In this document: piece by piece, positions 23,865 to 33,004 of the stretch
Numbering within the stretch: position 1 is the first letter of the stretch
Layout of the letters: each line of letters opens with the position of its first letter
Assembly: GCA_031274715.1 (NCBI GenBank)
Contig: JAISPT010000029.1
Span: 1 to 48,275, forward strand
DNA from: Azonexus sp.
GTDB lineage: Bacteria > Pseudomonadota > Gammaproteobacteria > Burkholderiales > Rhodocyclaceae
Length of the DNA: 48,275 nt
Direction: 5' to 3'
Notes under the pieces: generated by a model
What the model was told of the DNA's origin: nothing
What the model saw: the letters and a program-made list of their open reading frames with translations, nothing else
Databases searched by the model: none
Program-made: the position numbers and the translations under genes

Positions 23865-24910
23865 GGTTTTATCTCACTTGTCTCACCTGTAAACCTGCCG
23901 TCCAGCAGCGCCGATGTGCCCGGGATCTGCATCAGCAGACCGCGCTCTTTCATAACGTGCGCAAGGCGCTGAACGGTGGTGTACAGGCCCGGCGATGGGC
24001 CACTGAGTAACTGATGATTGGCCGCATGGTCGGGCAGAATCATTCCATCGAACGCGGCGGACATATCCGCTGCACTGATACCAAAGTGCTTTGCCATACG
24101 ACTCATCGCATCGTCGCGGTGCTGCTCGATATACGTCAGCGCACGGCGCTGGCCATCGACCAGCCCGGCCACGCGCGGGGCGCAGCATTGAAGGATGGAC
24201 TCTCTCACCACCAGCACATCGACAATTTCACCGGGCAGGGCACGGCTGTCGAAAATCACATGCCCTCCCTCGTTGAGCAAGGCCTGGCGCACCGGATCGA
24301 AGGTCACCAGGGCATCCACACTCTGCTCGCGCCATGCGGCCTCGTGTTCGTCCAGCGGCAGCGGAACCACGATGACCTCGCTGACCTGCATGCCCGCCTG
24401 CTCCAGCGCCCCTTGCAGCATGTACGCGCCGACCGCCGTTTGCTCTACGCCAATGCGCCGCCCGCGCAGATCGGTCATGTGCTTGATGCCTGGGCGCGCC
24501 ACGATGGCATCGGCACCCGCAGAAATGTTCATCACCCAGATGACCTTGAGCGGCACGCCTTCTTGGAGCAGCGTCAGCACTTCGTCAAGCGTCAAGCCCG
24601 CCAGATCCAGATTGCCTACGCGCAAGGCATCCATGGCCTGGGTGTTGGAGCCGAGCTCAACCAGACGCAGTGACAGCCCATCGAGGTAGCCCAGGTCGCG
24701 CGCGAGGTGCAGGGGATGGTAGCCCGGCCAAGCGTTGGTCCCCACCACCAGCGGTGATTCGTAGCTCGGGCTGCAGCCCGCTATCAGCAGTGCCATGCAG
24801 GCCAGTACAGCGGCTTGCAGCGCACGCCCAATGCCGCAGCGACGAGGACGGCGAGCGGCGTGCTCCACGATTGCGATCATGATGGGTTTTTGAAGGCCTT
24901 TTATCAACAT
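23861..24910 (-). CDS. Solute-binding lipoprotein (NMT1/SsuA/NrtA-like)
   Basis: A periplasmic binding protein of the NMT1/SsuA type without any transporter genes next to it. The signal peptide ends in the lipobox LIAGC; then SPLVVGTNAWPGYHPLHLARDLG opens the fold, with LRVGNLDLAGLTLDEVLTL, GRRIGVEQTAVGAYML and VDALVTFDPVRQAL in typical order. The start is uncertain: ATG at 24910 has AAGGG upstream; 24880 is an alternative and GTG 24934 a longer one. Coupling (ATGA) to the GGDEF-EAL gene suggests a sensing rather than a transport role. Ligand unknown. Confidence 0.8.
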   Translation of the reverse strand: MLIKGLQKPIMIAIVEHAARRPRRCGIGRALQAAVLACMALLIAGCSPSYESPLVVGTNAWPGYHPLHLARDLGYLDGLSLRLVELGSNTQAMDALRVGNLDLAGLTLDEVLTLLQEGVPLKVIWVMNISAGADAIVARPGIKHMTDLRGRRIGVEQTAVGAYMLQGALEQAGMQVSEVIVVPLPLDEHEAAWREQSVDALVTFDPVRQALLNEGGHVIFDSRALPGEIVDVLVVRESILQCCAPRVAGLVDGQRRALTYIEQHRDDAMSRMAKHFGISAADMSAAFDGMILPDHAANHQLLSGPSPGLYTTVQRLAHVMKERGLLMQIPGTSALLDGRFTGETSEIKP

Positions 24911-25007
24911 AGAATACCATGTCCCTTCTGCCACAGCACGTAGCGGCCGATGTCTTCGAGAATATGCTTGATAGGCAAACCTAAAATTTAGCGGATGTAA
25001 GACAGGC

Positions 25008-25148
25008 CCCCAACTGTTGGATCAGTTGCGCGAGGCGATCCGGGCACGGCACTACAGCATTCGCACCGGGAACGTCCATGGCGATTGGGCGCGATGCTTC
25101 ATTTTGTTTCACGGCAAGCGCCGGCAGCCCAAGCTTTCCAAACCGTAA
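25008..25148 (+). pseudogene. intI: Integron integrase, N-terminal fragment
   Basis: The frame reads PQLLDQLREAIRARHYSIRT, then GNVHGDWARCFILFHGKR, RQPKLSKP and a stop. L-L-D-Q-x-R-x-x-I-R-x-x-H-Y-S-x-R-T-E-x-A-Y-x-x-W-x-x-R-F-I-x-F-H-G-K-R is the diagnostic N-terminus (SAM-like core-binding domain) of IntI proteins. Substitutions (TGNVHGDW for TEQAYVDW) and the stop mark decay; the catalytic domain is gone. Its direction is right for an integron: cassettes should lie to its left and point the other way, as the genes at 18401-24910 do. It lies immediately upstream of the efflux adaptor gene. Confidence 0.75.
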
Positions 25149-25210
25149 CTGTTGCTTCCACCCCGCCATCGCTACGCTCCCTGCTTCAACCCTTGAGAGA
25201 AGACTTGGGG

Positions 25211-26425
25211 ATGGTTCGCCATCTCCTCTTTCCGCATAAAAAAACAGAAATGAAGCTCCAACCTTATCTCGGTTACCTCTTTGTCGGCTGTCTCATCGGC
25301 ATTGGGGGCATTTTCCTATCGGTTAGATACTCCGGCACAGAAAACCAGTTGCCCCAAGCACTTGCGGCGCCTTCCCCGAATACCGTTTCGATTACCGAGA
25401 AGCAGCGGCAGCACATCAGCGTCGGCGCCGTCACGACGCGTACCTTCGTGCCGCACAGCGAAGCCGTGGGTTATGTCGATTTCAATCAGGACCGCAGCGT
25501 GCAGGTGTTCGCGCCCTGGGCCGGGCGGATTCGGCAGGTGCTCGTGCAAGCGGGCGACGCCGTCAAACGCGGCCAAATGCTTTTTCTCATCGAGAGCGCC
25601 GATCTGATCCAAGCTGAGTCGACATTGATCTCGGCCGCCGGGCAACTCAAGCAGGCGCAGGCCGCCAAAGAACGCGCTCAAGGCCTGCTCGCCACGCAGG
25701 CGGTAGCGCAGAAGGACTATGAGCAGGCCGTCGCGGACGAGCAAAACGCTGCGGCGAATTACCGCGCCGCGCACGCAGCGATCCGCCAATTCGGCAAAAC
25801 GGACAAGGACATCGATGCCCTGGTAGCGTCCCGCAAAATCGACGGTATTCTGCCGATCGCCAGCCCGCTCGCCGGCCAGATCACCGCGCGCAATGCGACA
25901 GAAGGGTTATTCGTTCAGCCCGGTGATGCACCTGCGCCGATCGCCGTATCGGATACCAGTTCCCTCTGGCTGATCGCCAATGTGCCCGAAACCGAATTGC
26001 CGAAGCTGCGCCTTGGCCAAGCGATTTCCGCGACCATTGCGGCTTACCCCGAGCGCAGCTTCGATGGACACATCACGCATATCGGCAGCGCCGTCGATTC
26101 GGACACTCACACGGTTGCCGTGCGCGCCGATATCCGCGATCCGGAGCATTTGCTGCGCGCGCAGATGATGGCGTCTTTCCGCATTCAAACCAGCCAGCCG
26201 ATGCAAGGCGTCGCCGTCCCACCAAGCGCCCTTGTGCGCGAGGGCGACGGCACCATGACGGTGTTTGTCGCCCGCGACAACAATACCTTTGAACGGCGCG
26301 TGGTACGCACCGGCCTGCAACAAAACGATTTCGTACACATCACGCAAGGTCTGTCGCCGGAAGAAAAAATCGCCACCGATGGCGCGTTGTTCCTGAGCAA
26401 TGCGCTGGCGCTGCAAACACGCTGA
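25211..26425 (+). CDS. RND efflux periplasmic adaptor (CusB/CzcB-like)
   Basis: Membrane fusion protein linking the inner-membrane pump to the outer-membrane channel. From ATG 25211 it has 404 residues; ATG 25250 (MKLQPYLGYLFVGCL) is an alternative; still longer starts would run through the integrase remnant. An N-terminal anchor (GYLFVGCLIGIGGIFLSV) is followed by the barrel-sandwich half VFAPWAGRIRQVLVQAGDAV, a helical hairpin (about 145-210 with AQAAKERAQGLLATQAVAQ), the second lipoyl half (SPLAGQITARNATEGLFVQPG), a beta-barrel and a C-terminal domain. No His/Met-rich metal-chaperone tail is seen, so the substrate (metal or drug) is open. Confidence 0.87.
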   Translation: MVRHLLFPHKKTEMKLQPYLGYLFVGCLIGIGGIFLSVRYSGTENQLPQALAAPSPNTVSITEKQRQHISVGAVTTRTFVPHSEAVGYVDFNQDRSVQVFAPWAGRIRQVLVQAGDAVKRGQMLFLIESADLIQAESTLISAAGQLKQAQAAKERAQGLLATQAVAQKDYEQAVADEQNAAANYRAAHAAIRQFGKTDKDIDALVASRKIDGILPIASPLAGQITARNATEGLFVQPGDAPAPIAVSDTSSLWLIANVPETELPKLRLGQAISATIAAYPERSFDGHITHIGSAVDSDTHTVAVRADIRDPEHLLRAQMMASFRIQTSQPMQGVAVPPSALVREGDGTMTVFVARDNNTFERRVVRTGLQQNDFVHITQGLSPEEKIATDGALFLSNALALQTR

Positions 26426-26457
26426 ACGATCGGCATAACAAGGCATAAAGGAACGAC

Positions 26458-29400
26458 GTGCTCAGCGGCATTCTCTCTTTCGTACTGACGCGGCGAACGA
26501 TCGTTCTGCTCGCGCTCTTCGCTTTCACCGTGGCGGGTTTCGTCGCCTATGACCGGCTCAACGTCGAAGCCTATCCGAATCCCGCGCCGGTGATTCTGGA
26601 AATCACGGCCCAGGCGCCCGGGCTTTCGGCCGAGGAAATGGAGCGCTATTACACGCGCCCGATGGAAATCGGGCTGGCCACGACGCCGGGCGTCGACAGT
26701 ATTCGCTCGACGTCGTTTTACGGTCTGTCTTTCGTGCGCGTGACGTTCAAGTACGGCGTCGACTATCACTTCGCCTATACGCAAGCCGCGCTGAGCCTGC
26801 AACAGAACGTGAACCTGCCAAACGACGTACAGCCGGAAATCCAGGCGTCGAGTCTGGTCGGCGAAATTTTCCGCTACCAGTTGGTCGGGCCAGAGCATTA
26901 CGGGCTCACCGAACTGCGTACCGTGCAAGATTGGGTCGTGACCCGGCGCCTGCTGACCGTGCCCGGTATCGCGCAAGTCGTCACCTGGGGCGGCACAACG
27001 AAGGAATATACGGTCAACGCCGATCTCGCCAAGCTTCAGGCTTACGGCATCACGCTGCCACAGATCATCGAGGCGATCGGTAACGCCAACACCAACGTCG
27101 GCGGACGTACCGTCAACATCGGGCAGCAGTCGGTGAATATCCGCGGTGTCGGGCTGATTCGCGATACCGCCGACATTGGCAATATCGTGCTCACGCAACA
27201 TCGCGGCACGCCGGTTCGCGTCAAAGACGTGGCCCAGGTCGACATCGGTTATGCGCCACGGCTCGGCCGAGCGGGACGCGATGATCAGGATGATGTCGTC
27301 ACCGGCATCGTCGTGATGAACCGCACGCAGCAGACCAACGAAGTCGTCACCCGGCTCAAACACGAAGTCGAGCAAATCAACAGCGACGGCACGCTGCCGC
27401 CCGGCGTCAAGATGGTGCCGATTTACGATCGCGGCACGCTCGTCAGCGTCACCACGCACACCGTGCTGCACAATTTGATTTTCGGCTGTCTGCTGGTCTT
27501 CCTGATCCAGTGGATTTTTCTCGGCGATCTGCGCAGCGCCATCATCGTCGGCGCCAATATTCCGTTCGCCTTATTCTTCAGCATCATCATCCTGGTACTG
27601 ACAGGCGAGTCGGCCAACCTGCTGTCGCTCGGCGCGGTGGACTTCGGCATCATCGTCGATTCGGCGGTGATTCTGGTCGAGAACATTTTCCGCAATTTCC
27701 AGAAGAGCAAGGAGGAGCGCGCCGAACTGCTCGACCATCTCGCGCAGTCGCCCGCTGGCAGCACGATGACCGGGCGTCATGCTCATGTCTGGCCGACGCG
27801 TCTGCGGATGATTTTCCTCTCCGCCTTGCAGGTCGACCGCGCCGTATTGTTCTCGTCCGCCATCACCGTCGCCGCGTTCATTCCGCTGTTCACGATGCAA
27901 GGCGTCGAAGGCCAAATTTTCGGGCCGATGGCGCGCACCTACGCCTATGCGCTTTCCGGCGCGCTGATCGCGACTTTCACAATAACGCCGGTCTTGGCCG
28001 CGTTGCTCCTGCCGAAAAAGATCGAGGAAAAAGAAACGCTGATCGTGCGCGCCATTCGCCGCGCCTATACGCCCTTGCTCGACTGGGCGCTGCTGCGGCG
28101 CAAAACCACGCTCGCCATCGGCGTCGGCTTTCTTGCGCTTTCCGGCTCGCTGCTGCCGTTCGTCGGCTCGGAATTCCTGCCTGCGCTGGAAGAAGGCAAC
28201 TTGTGGATTCGCGCCACGATGCCGACAACGATTTCGCTCGAAGCCGGCGTCGACAAAGTCAAGCGCATGCGCGAGCTGGTCAAGGCGCATCCCGAGGTCA
28301 TCACCGTCGTCTCGCAGCATGGCCGCCCCGACGACGGTAGCGACGCGTCTGGTTTCTATAACGCCGAGCTGTTCGTGCCGCTCAAACCTTTCGACCAATG
28401 GCCGCGCGGTTATACGAAAGACAAGCTGGTCAGCGAATTGCAAAAAACCTTCGCCGACGAATTCCCTGGCATCGAATTCAATTTTTCTCAATATATTCAA
28501 GACAATATCGAAGAGGGACTGTCCGGCGTCAAGGGCGCGAACTCGGTCAAGATTATCGGCCCCGATCTGGCAATGCTGGAAAAGCTTGCCGACCATGTGT
28601 TTCACGAGCTACGGCAAGTCAGGGGCATCGAAGACCTCGGCGTGTTCCGCGTGCTCGGGCAACCCAACCTCAACATCACGGTAGACCGCGAAAAAGCCGC
28701 GCGCCACGGGCTCAACACCGACGACGTCAACGCCGTCATCGCGGCCGCCATGGGCGGCACGCAGGCAACAACAGTGCTTGAGGACGACCGGCAATTCGCG
28801 CTGACGGTGCGGCTCGCGCCGCAGTACCGCGACAATCTGGAGGCGATTCGCCAGATCAAAGTCGGTTATGCAACGGCCGACGGCGCAACAGCCTATATCC
28901 CGCTTTCCGCACTTGCCAGCATCACGCTCGATACCGGCGCCTCCTACATCTACCGCGAAAAAAATCAGCGCTTCGTCCCGGTCAAATTCAGCGTACGCGG
29001 CCGCGATCTCGGCGGCACCGTCGCCGAAGCACAAGCGCGCGTGCGCGACAACGTCGAGCTACCGCACGGTTACCGCATCGCCTGGGCGGGCGAATTCGGC
29101 GCCCTGCAAGAAGCCAAGGATCGCCTGACGATCGTCATCCCGATTGCACTCGGCATCATCCTGCTGCTGCTCTTCACGCTCTTCAATTCGTTGCGCGATA
29201 GTCTGCTGACCCTGGCGGCAATCCCCTTCTCGATTGCCGGCGGCATCATCGCCTTGTATCTATCCGGCCTGGACTTGAGCATTTCCGCGGCGATCGGCTT
29301 TGTCTCGCTGTTTGGCGTATCGGTCATGAACGGCATTCTGGTTCTGACCTACTTCAATCACTTGATGCTCGACGGCATGAGCGTGCTCGAAGCCATGCGC

Positions 29401-29661
29401 GCCGCCGCCGAGCATCGCATGCGGCCAATGCTGATGACGGCGCTGTCCGCCTGCATCGGCCTGCTGCCGGCTGCCTTCTCGACCGGTATCGGCAGCCAGG
29501 TACAACGGCCGCTCGCCACGGTCGTCGTCGGCGGCATGCTGCTCGGCCCGATCATGCTGCTGATCGTCGCGCCAGCCCTGCAGGTCATCGTGCTCGAACG
29601 TTCCGTCAGGCGCCAAGCGAAGAAACCCAAGCGCAACCATGCGGAGGACCACAATGAATAA
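26458..29661 (+). CDS. RND efflux inner-membrane transporter (CzcA/CusA-like)
   Basis: The 1067-residue proton-driven pump begins at GTG 26458 with AAAGGAACGAC upstream. It has the RND plan: TM1 near 10-30, a large periplasmic loop, a TM bundle with LSLGAVDFGIIVDSAVILVEN (TM4, about 390-410, with the acidic proton-relay residues of heavy-metal RND pumps), a second loop, and the final bundle (ISAAIGFVSLFGVSVMNGILV; MRPMLMTALSACIGLLPAAFSTGIGSQVQRPLA). The D-F-G-x-x-x-D element points to the heavy-metal (HME) subfamily, but S replaces the usual G of DGAV. It overlaps the outer-membrane gene by 8 bases. Confidence 0.9.
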   Translation: MLSGILSFVLTRRTIVLLALFAFTVAGFVAYDRLNVEAYPNPAPVILEITAQAPGLSAEEMERYYTRPMEIGLATTPGVDSIRSTSFYGLSFVRVTFKYGVDYHFAYTQAALSLQQNVNLPNDVQPEIQASSLVGEIFRYQLVGPEHYGLTELRTVQDWVVTRRLLTVPGIAQVVTWGGTTKEYTVNADLAKLQAYGITLPQIIEAIGNANTNVGGRTVNIGQQSVNIRGVGLIRDTADIGNIVLTQHRGTPVRVKDVAQVDIGYAPRLGRAGRDDQDDVVTGIVVMNRTQQTNEVVTRLKHEVEQINSDGTLPPGVKMVPIYDRGTLVSVTTHTVLHNLIFGCLLVFLIQWIFLGDLRSAIIVGANIPFALFFSIIILVLTGESANLLSLGAVDFGIIVDSAVILVENIFRNFQKSKEERAELLDHLAQSPAGSTMTGRHAHVWPTRLRMIFLSALQVDRAVLFSSAITVAAFIPLFTMQGVEGQIFGPMARTYAYALSGALIATFTITPVLAALLLPKKIEEKETLIVRAIRRAYTPLLDWALLRRKTTLAIGVGFLALSGSLLPFVGSEFLPALEEGNLWIRATMPTTISLEAGVDKVKRMRELVKAHPEVITVVSQHGRPDDGSDASGFYNAELFVPLKPFDQWPRGYTKDKLVSELQKTFADEFPGIEFNFSQYIQDNIEEGLSGVKGANSVKIIGPDLAMLEKLADHVFHELRQVRGIEDLGVFRVLGQPNLNITVDREKAARHGLNTDDVNAVIAAAMGGTQATTVLEDDRQFALTVRLAPQYRDNLEAIRQIKVGYATADGATAYIPLSALASITLDTGASYIYREKNQRFVPVKFSVRGRDLGGTVAEAQARVRDNVELPHGYRIAWAGEFGALQEAKDRLTIVIPIALGIILLLLFTLFNSLRDSLLTLAAIPFSIAGGIIALYLSGLDLSISAAIGFVSLFGVSVMNGILVLTYFNHLMLDGMSVLEAMRAAAEHRMRPMLMTALSACIGLLPAAFSTGIGSQVQRPLATVVVGGMLLGPIMLLIVAPALQVIVLERSVRRQAKKPKRNHAEDHNE

Positions 29662-31105
29662 GACAAGCGCCCTGCCCTGGTTGGCCATCGTCACCCTATG
29701 CGCCGGCGGATGCGCAGTCGGCCCCGACTATCGCCGTCCGCCACTCTCCGAAGCCAAAGCCTATACGCCGAAGGCTTACACGCGTATGCCGATCGCCAGC
29801 ACCCCGGCGGGCGCGGGTGACGTGCAGCATTTCGATAGCGACGCGAAAGTCCCCGCGCAATGGTGGCAAGCCTTCGGCTCGCCGGAAATCAACGAGCTGG
29901 TCGAACACGCCTTCCAGCGCAGCCCGACGCTCGATGCCGCCAAGGCCGCCCTGCGCCAGGCGCAAGAAAACCGAGCCGCGCAATACGCCGGCTATTTCCC
30001 CACGCTGCAGGCGGATTATTCGGCAAGCCGCCAGCGCGAAGCGGTCAGCACCATTTCGCCCACGCTCGATTCCGGCGACGCGCTCTACACCCTGCATACC
30101 GCGCAGCTGAGTGTCTCCTACACGCCGGACGTATTCGGACTGAACCGCCGAGCTGTCGAATCCCTCGCCGCGCAAGAAGCTGCCCAGCGCTTCGAACTGG
30201 ATGCCGCCTATACGACGCTGGCGGCGAACATCGTCTCCACCGCAATCGAACTTGCCTCCCTGGAAGCGCAATTGCGCGCCATGCAAGCAGCCTCGGTCGC
30301 CGCCCACGATGCGAGCACCCTGGTGCAGCAACAGCTCGCGGCTGGCGCCGTATCGGGTCTGGATGTGGCCGCACAAGATACTGCCGCCGCACAGGCCGAC
30401 GCGGCGATTCCGCCGCTCGAAAAACAACTGGAGCAAACACGCAATCTGCTCGCCACGCTGATCGGCGAGCCACCCGACACGATCAACATTCACATCGATA
30501 TCGATTCGCTGAAGCTGCCAATGCATTTGCCGCTCAGCTTGCCGAGCACGCTGATAGAAACCCGGCCCGACGTCCGTGCAGCGGAAGCGCAAGTCCAGGC
30601 GGCAAGCGCCGAAGTCGGCGTCGCCATCGCCAATCGTCTGCCACAGTTCACGATCACCGCCGCCTACGGCGGCACCTCGACGCAGTTCAGCAAGATGTTT
30701 ACCGACGGCAATATCTTTTGGAACCTGCTCGGCGGGCTGACGCAGCCGATTTTCGACTTTGGCGCGCTCAAGCATCGTCAGGGCGCCGCCGAAGCCGCGC
30801 TCGAACAAGCCATCGCGCAATATCGGCAAACCGTATTGAGCGCATTCCAAAACGTCGCGGACAGTCTGTATGCGCTCGATGCAGACGCAAAAGGTTTGCA
30901 GGCATCGGAACGGGCGGAAGCTGCCGCAAAGAAAACCCGCGATTTAGCCCAAATCCAACTCGACGCCGGCGCCATCAATCGCTTAACGCTGCTCGGCACG
31001 GAGCAGGTCTATCAAGAGGCCAAGCTTGCGCGCATCCAGGCCCAGGCCAGCCGTTTCACCGATACGGCAGCGCTTTATCAGTCTCTAGGCGGGGCGCTTG
31101 ATTGA
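29654..31105 (+). CDS. Outer-membrane efflux lipoprotein (NodT/CusC family)
   Basis: TolC-like channel closing the RND system. The start at 29654 (MNKTSALPWLAIV) has a strong GGAGG site, lies inside the end of the pump gene, and gives 483 residues. The lipobox is LCAGGC; then AVGPDYRRP, typical of NodT proteins. Two OEP repeats follow, e.g. WWQAFGSPEINELVEHAF, the long helices near 85-260, and LIETRPDVRAAEAQVQAASAEVGVA. No terminator was seen behind it. Confidence 0.9.
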   Translation: MNKTSALPWLAIVTLCAGGCAVGPDYRRPPLSEAKAYTPKAYTRMPIASTPAGAGDVQHFDSDAKVPAQWWQAFGSPEINELVEHAFQRSPTLDAAKAALRQAQENRAAQYAGYFPTLQADYSASRQREAVSTISPTLDSGDALYTLHTAQLSVSYTPDVFGLNRRAVESLAAQEAAQRFELDAAYTTLAANIVSTAIELASLEAQLRAMQAASVAAHDASTLVQQQLAAGAVSGLDVAAQDTAAAQADAAIPPLEKQLEQTRNLLATLIGEPPDTINIHIDIDSLKLPMHLPLSLPSTLIETRPDVRAAEAQVQAASAEVGVAIANRLPQFTITAAYGGTSTQFSKMFTDGNIFWNLLGGLTQPIFDFGALKHRQGAAEAALEQAIAQYRQTVLSAFQNVADSLYALDADAKGLQASERAEAAAKKTRDLAQIQLDAGAINRLTLLGTEQVYQEAKLARIQAQASRFTDTAALYQSLGGALD

Positions 31106-31188
31106 GCGTGCGCGACTAACGAGCGTCCCAACATCTGATCCTTATCGCACTCAACTCCTTGGCTTGACATGACGATTGCCCTGGGCTG

Positions 31189-31217
31189 TTGCCACCGCCC
31201 GGCCGCCCCGTTATAGT
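31189..31217 (+). promoter_or_regulatory. Sigma-70 promoter of the gcv operon
   Basis: TTGCCA (31189-31194) and TATAGT (31212-31217) are separated by 17 bases. The riboswitch begins about 7 bases behind, where transcription should start. Confidence 0.75.
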
Positions 31218-31223
31218 GCGTGC

Positions 31224-31390
31224 CGTTCCCTGGGAGAGCGCAGTAACCGACTGCCGCCGAAGGCGCAATTTCACCCGAAAACGCTCAGGCAAAAGGACCG
31301 CGGAACTGGGGCGCAAGCTCCAAACTCTGGAGAGCGGCGTCGACAGCGCCCACCGATGGGGCAAATCTCTCAGGTATCGAGGACAGAGGG
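31224..31390 (+). ncRNA. Tandem glycine riboswitch
   Basis: Two aptamers in series. The first (about 31224-31305) has GGGAGAGCGC, GCCGAAGGCGCAA and CTCAGGCAAAAGGACCG. The second (about 31318-31390) has CTCTGGAGAGCG, CACCGATGGGGCAAA and CTCTCAGGTATCGAGGACAGAG. These are the conserved cores of gcvT-class riboswitches. Glycine binding normally turns gcv expression on, so the cleavage system is made only when glycine is in excess. Confidence 0.93.
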
Positions 31391-31434
31391 GTGAAACGTA
31401 AGAAATAATAGTCTTCTTTCGTTTCACCCCTTTT
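31388..31434 (+). terminator. Riboswitch-controlled terminator
   Basis: GGGGTGAAACG (31388-31398) pairs perfectly with CGTTTCACCCC (31420-31430) and TTTT follows. The first strand of the stem begins in the closing helix of the second aptamer, so glycine binding should compete with terminator formation. Confidence 0.85.
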
Positions 31435-31478
31435 CCGTTTCCAGAATTGGCTTTGAATGAAGCCTGCAAAGGATTGAT

Positions 31479-32570
31479 ATGCTGAAGCAAACCGTGCTCA
31501 ACGCTGCCCACCGCGCACTCAATGCCCGGATGGTGGACTTCGGCGGCTGGGATATGCCAGTCAACTACGGCTCGCAGATTGAGGAACATCATGCGGTGCG
31601 CAAGGACTGCGGCATGTTCGACGTCTCGCACATGTGCCCGGTCGATCTCGCCGGCGCCGACTGCCGGCCCTTCCTGTCGCGGCTGGTAGCCAACGACGTG
31701 GCCAAGCTGACGGTGCCGGGCAAGGCGCTGTACTCGGCGATGTTGAACGAGGCCGGTGGCGTCATCGACGACCTGATCATCTATTCCTTTTCCGACACGC
31801 GCTTTCGCCTCGTCATCAATGCCGGCACCGCCGACAAGGATCTGGCCTGGATGCGGGCCAAGGCCACCGAATGGCAGCTCGACGTGAGCATCGTGCCGCG
31901 CCGCGAAGGCGACGGCGCCCTGGGCATCATTGCCGTGCAGGGTCCGAACGCCCGCGCCCGGGTGGCGCAGGTGCTGCCCCAAGCCAAGACGGCGATCGCC
32001 GAACTGAAACCCTTCTTCGCCGCCGAGGTCGGGCCGTATTTCATCGCCAGCACCGGCTATACCGGCGAGGATGGTGTCGAGATCATGCTCCCCGCCGGCG
32101 AGGCCGAAGCCTTGTGGAACGCGCTCAAGGCCGCCGGCGTCGCACCCTGCGGCCTGGGCGCCCGCGATACGCTACGCCTGGAAGCCGGTATGAATCTCTA
32201 CGGCCAGGACATGGACGAGACCGTCTCGCCGCTCGACGCCGGCATGGCCTGGACCGTCGCCCTGAAGGACGAGCGTGATTTCGTCGGCAAGGCCGCCCTC
32301 CTGGCCGCTGGCCAGCAGCAAGCCTTTCTCGGCCTGATTCTGCGCGACAAGGGCATACTGCGCGGCCACCAGAAAGTCGTCACCGCCCACGGCGACGGTG
32401 AAATCACCTCCGGCAGTTTCTCGCCGACGCTACAGCAATCCATCGCCCTGGCCCGCCTACCGCTTGGCGTGCAGGTCGGCGACAGCGTCGAGGTCGACAT
32501 CCGTGGCAAGCTGCTCAAGGCCAAAGTCGTCAAACCCGTATTCGCCCGTCACGGCAAGGCTGTTATCTAA
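31479..32570 (+). CDS. gcvT: Glycine cleavage system T protein (aminomethyltransferase)
   Basis: GcvT takes the aminomethyl group from lipoyl-GcvH, releases ammonia and makes 5,10-methylene-THF. The 363 residues begin LKQTVLNAAHRALNARMVDFGGWDMPVNYG as usual and contain the folate/aminomethyl pocket (MFDVSHM, TGYTGEDGVEI, DTLRLEAGMNLYGQDMDE). First gene of the riboswitch-controlled operon; gcvH follows after 23 bases with a good AGGAG site. Confidence 0.96.
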   Translation: MLKQTVLNAAHRALNARMVDFGGWDMPVNYGSQIEEHHAVRKDCGMFDVSHMCPVDLAGADCRPFLSRLVANDVAKLTVPGKALYSAMLNEAGGVIDDLIIYSFSDTRFRLVINAGTADKDLAWMRAKATEWQLDVSIVPRREGDGALGIIAVQGPNARARVAQVLPQAKTAIAELKPFFAAEVGPYFIASTGYTGEDGVEIMLPAGEAEALWNALKAAGVAPCGLGARDTLRLEAGMNLYGQDMDETVSPLDAGMAWTVALKDERDFVGKAALLAAGQQQAFLGLILRDKGILRGHQKVVTAHGDGEITSGSFSPTLQQSIALARLPLGVQVGDSVEVDIRGKLLKAKVVKPVFARHGKAVI

Positions 32571-32593
32571 TCCCCCCCATTCAGGAGATCACC

Positions 32594-32980
32594 ATGTCCA
32601 AGGTTCCCGCCCACCTCAAGTACACCACCTCGCACGAATGGCTGCTGTTCAACGCCGACGGCAGCATCACCATCGGCATCACCGACCATGCCCAGGAAGC
32701 CCTCGGCGACCTGGTCTTCGTCGAACTGCCGGAAGTCGGTGCGCATTTCGCGGCGAAACAGGAAATCGCCGTCGTCGAATCGGTCAAGGCCGCCGCTGAC
32801 GTCTATGCCCCCATCGCCGGTACCGTCACCGAGATCAACCAGGCCGCCGCCGACGCGCCGGAATCGGTCAACCAGGACGCCTACGCCACCTGGCTGTTCA
32901 AGATCAAGCCGGACAACGCCGCCGATCTCGAACCCTTGCTCGACGCCGCCGCCTACCAGGCCGTCGCCGACGCCGCCTGA
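32594..32980 (+). CDS. gcvH: Glycine cleavage system H protein
   Basis: A 128-residue lipoyl carrier. The lipoylated lysine is K65 in VVESVKAAADVYAPI. It shuttles the aminomethyl group between GcvP and GcvT. TTSHEWLLFNADG and ELPEVGAHF are typical. Ribosome site CAGGAG upstream. Confidence 0.96.
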   Translation: MSKVPAHLKYTTSHEWLLFNADGSITIGITDHAQEALGDLVFVELPEVGAHFAAKQEIAVVESVKAAADVYAPIAGTVTEINQAAADAPESVNQDAYATWLFKIKPDNAADLEPLLDAAAYQAVADAA

Positions 32981-33004
32981 GCATCATTTTTCCGGACCCT
33001 GCCC

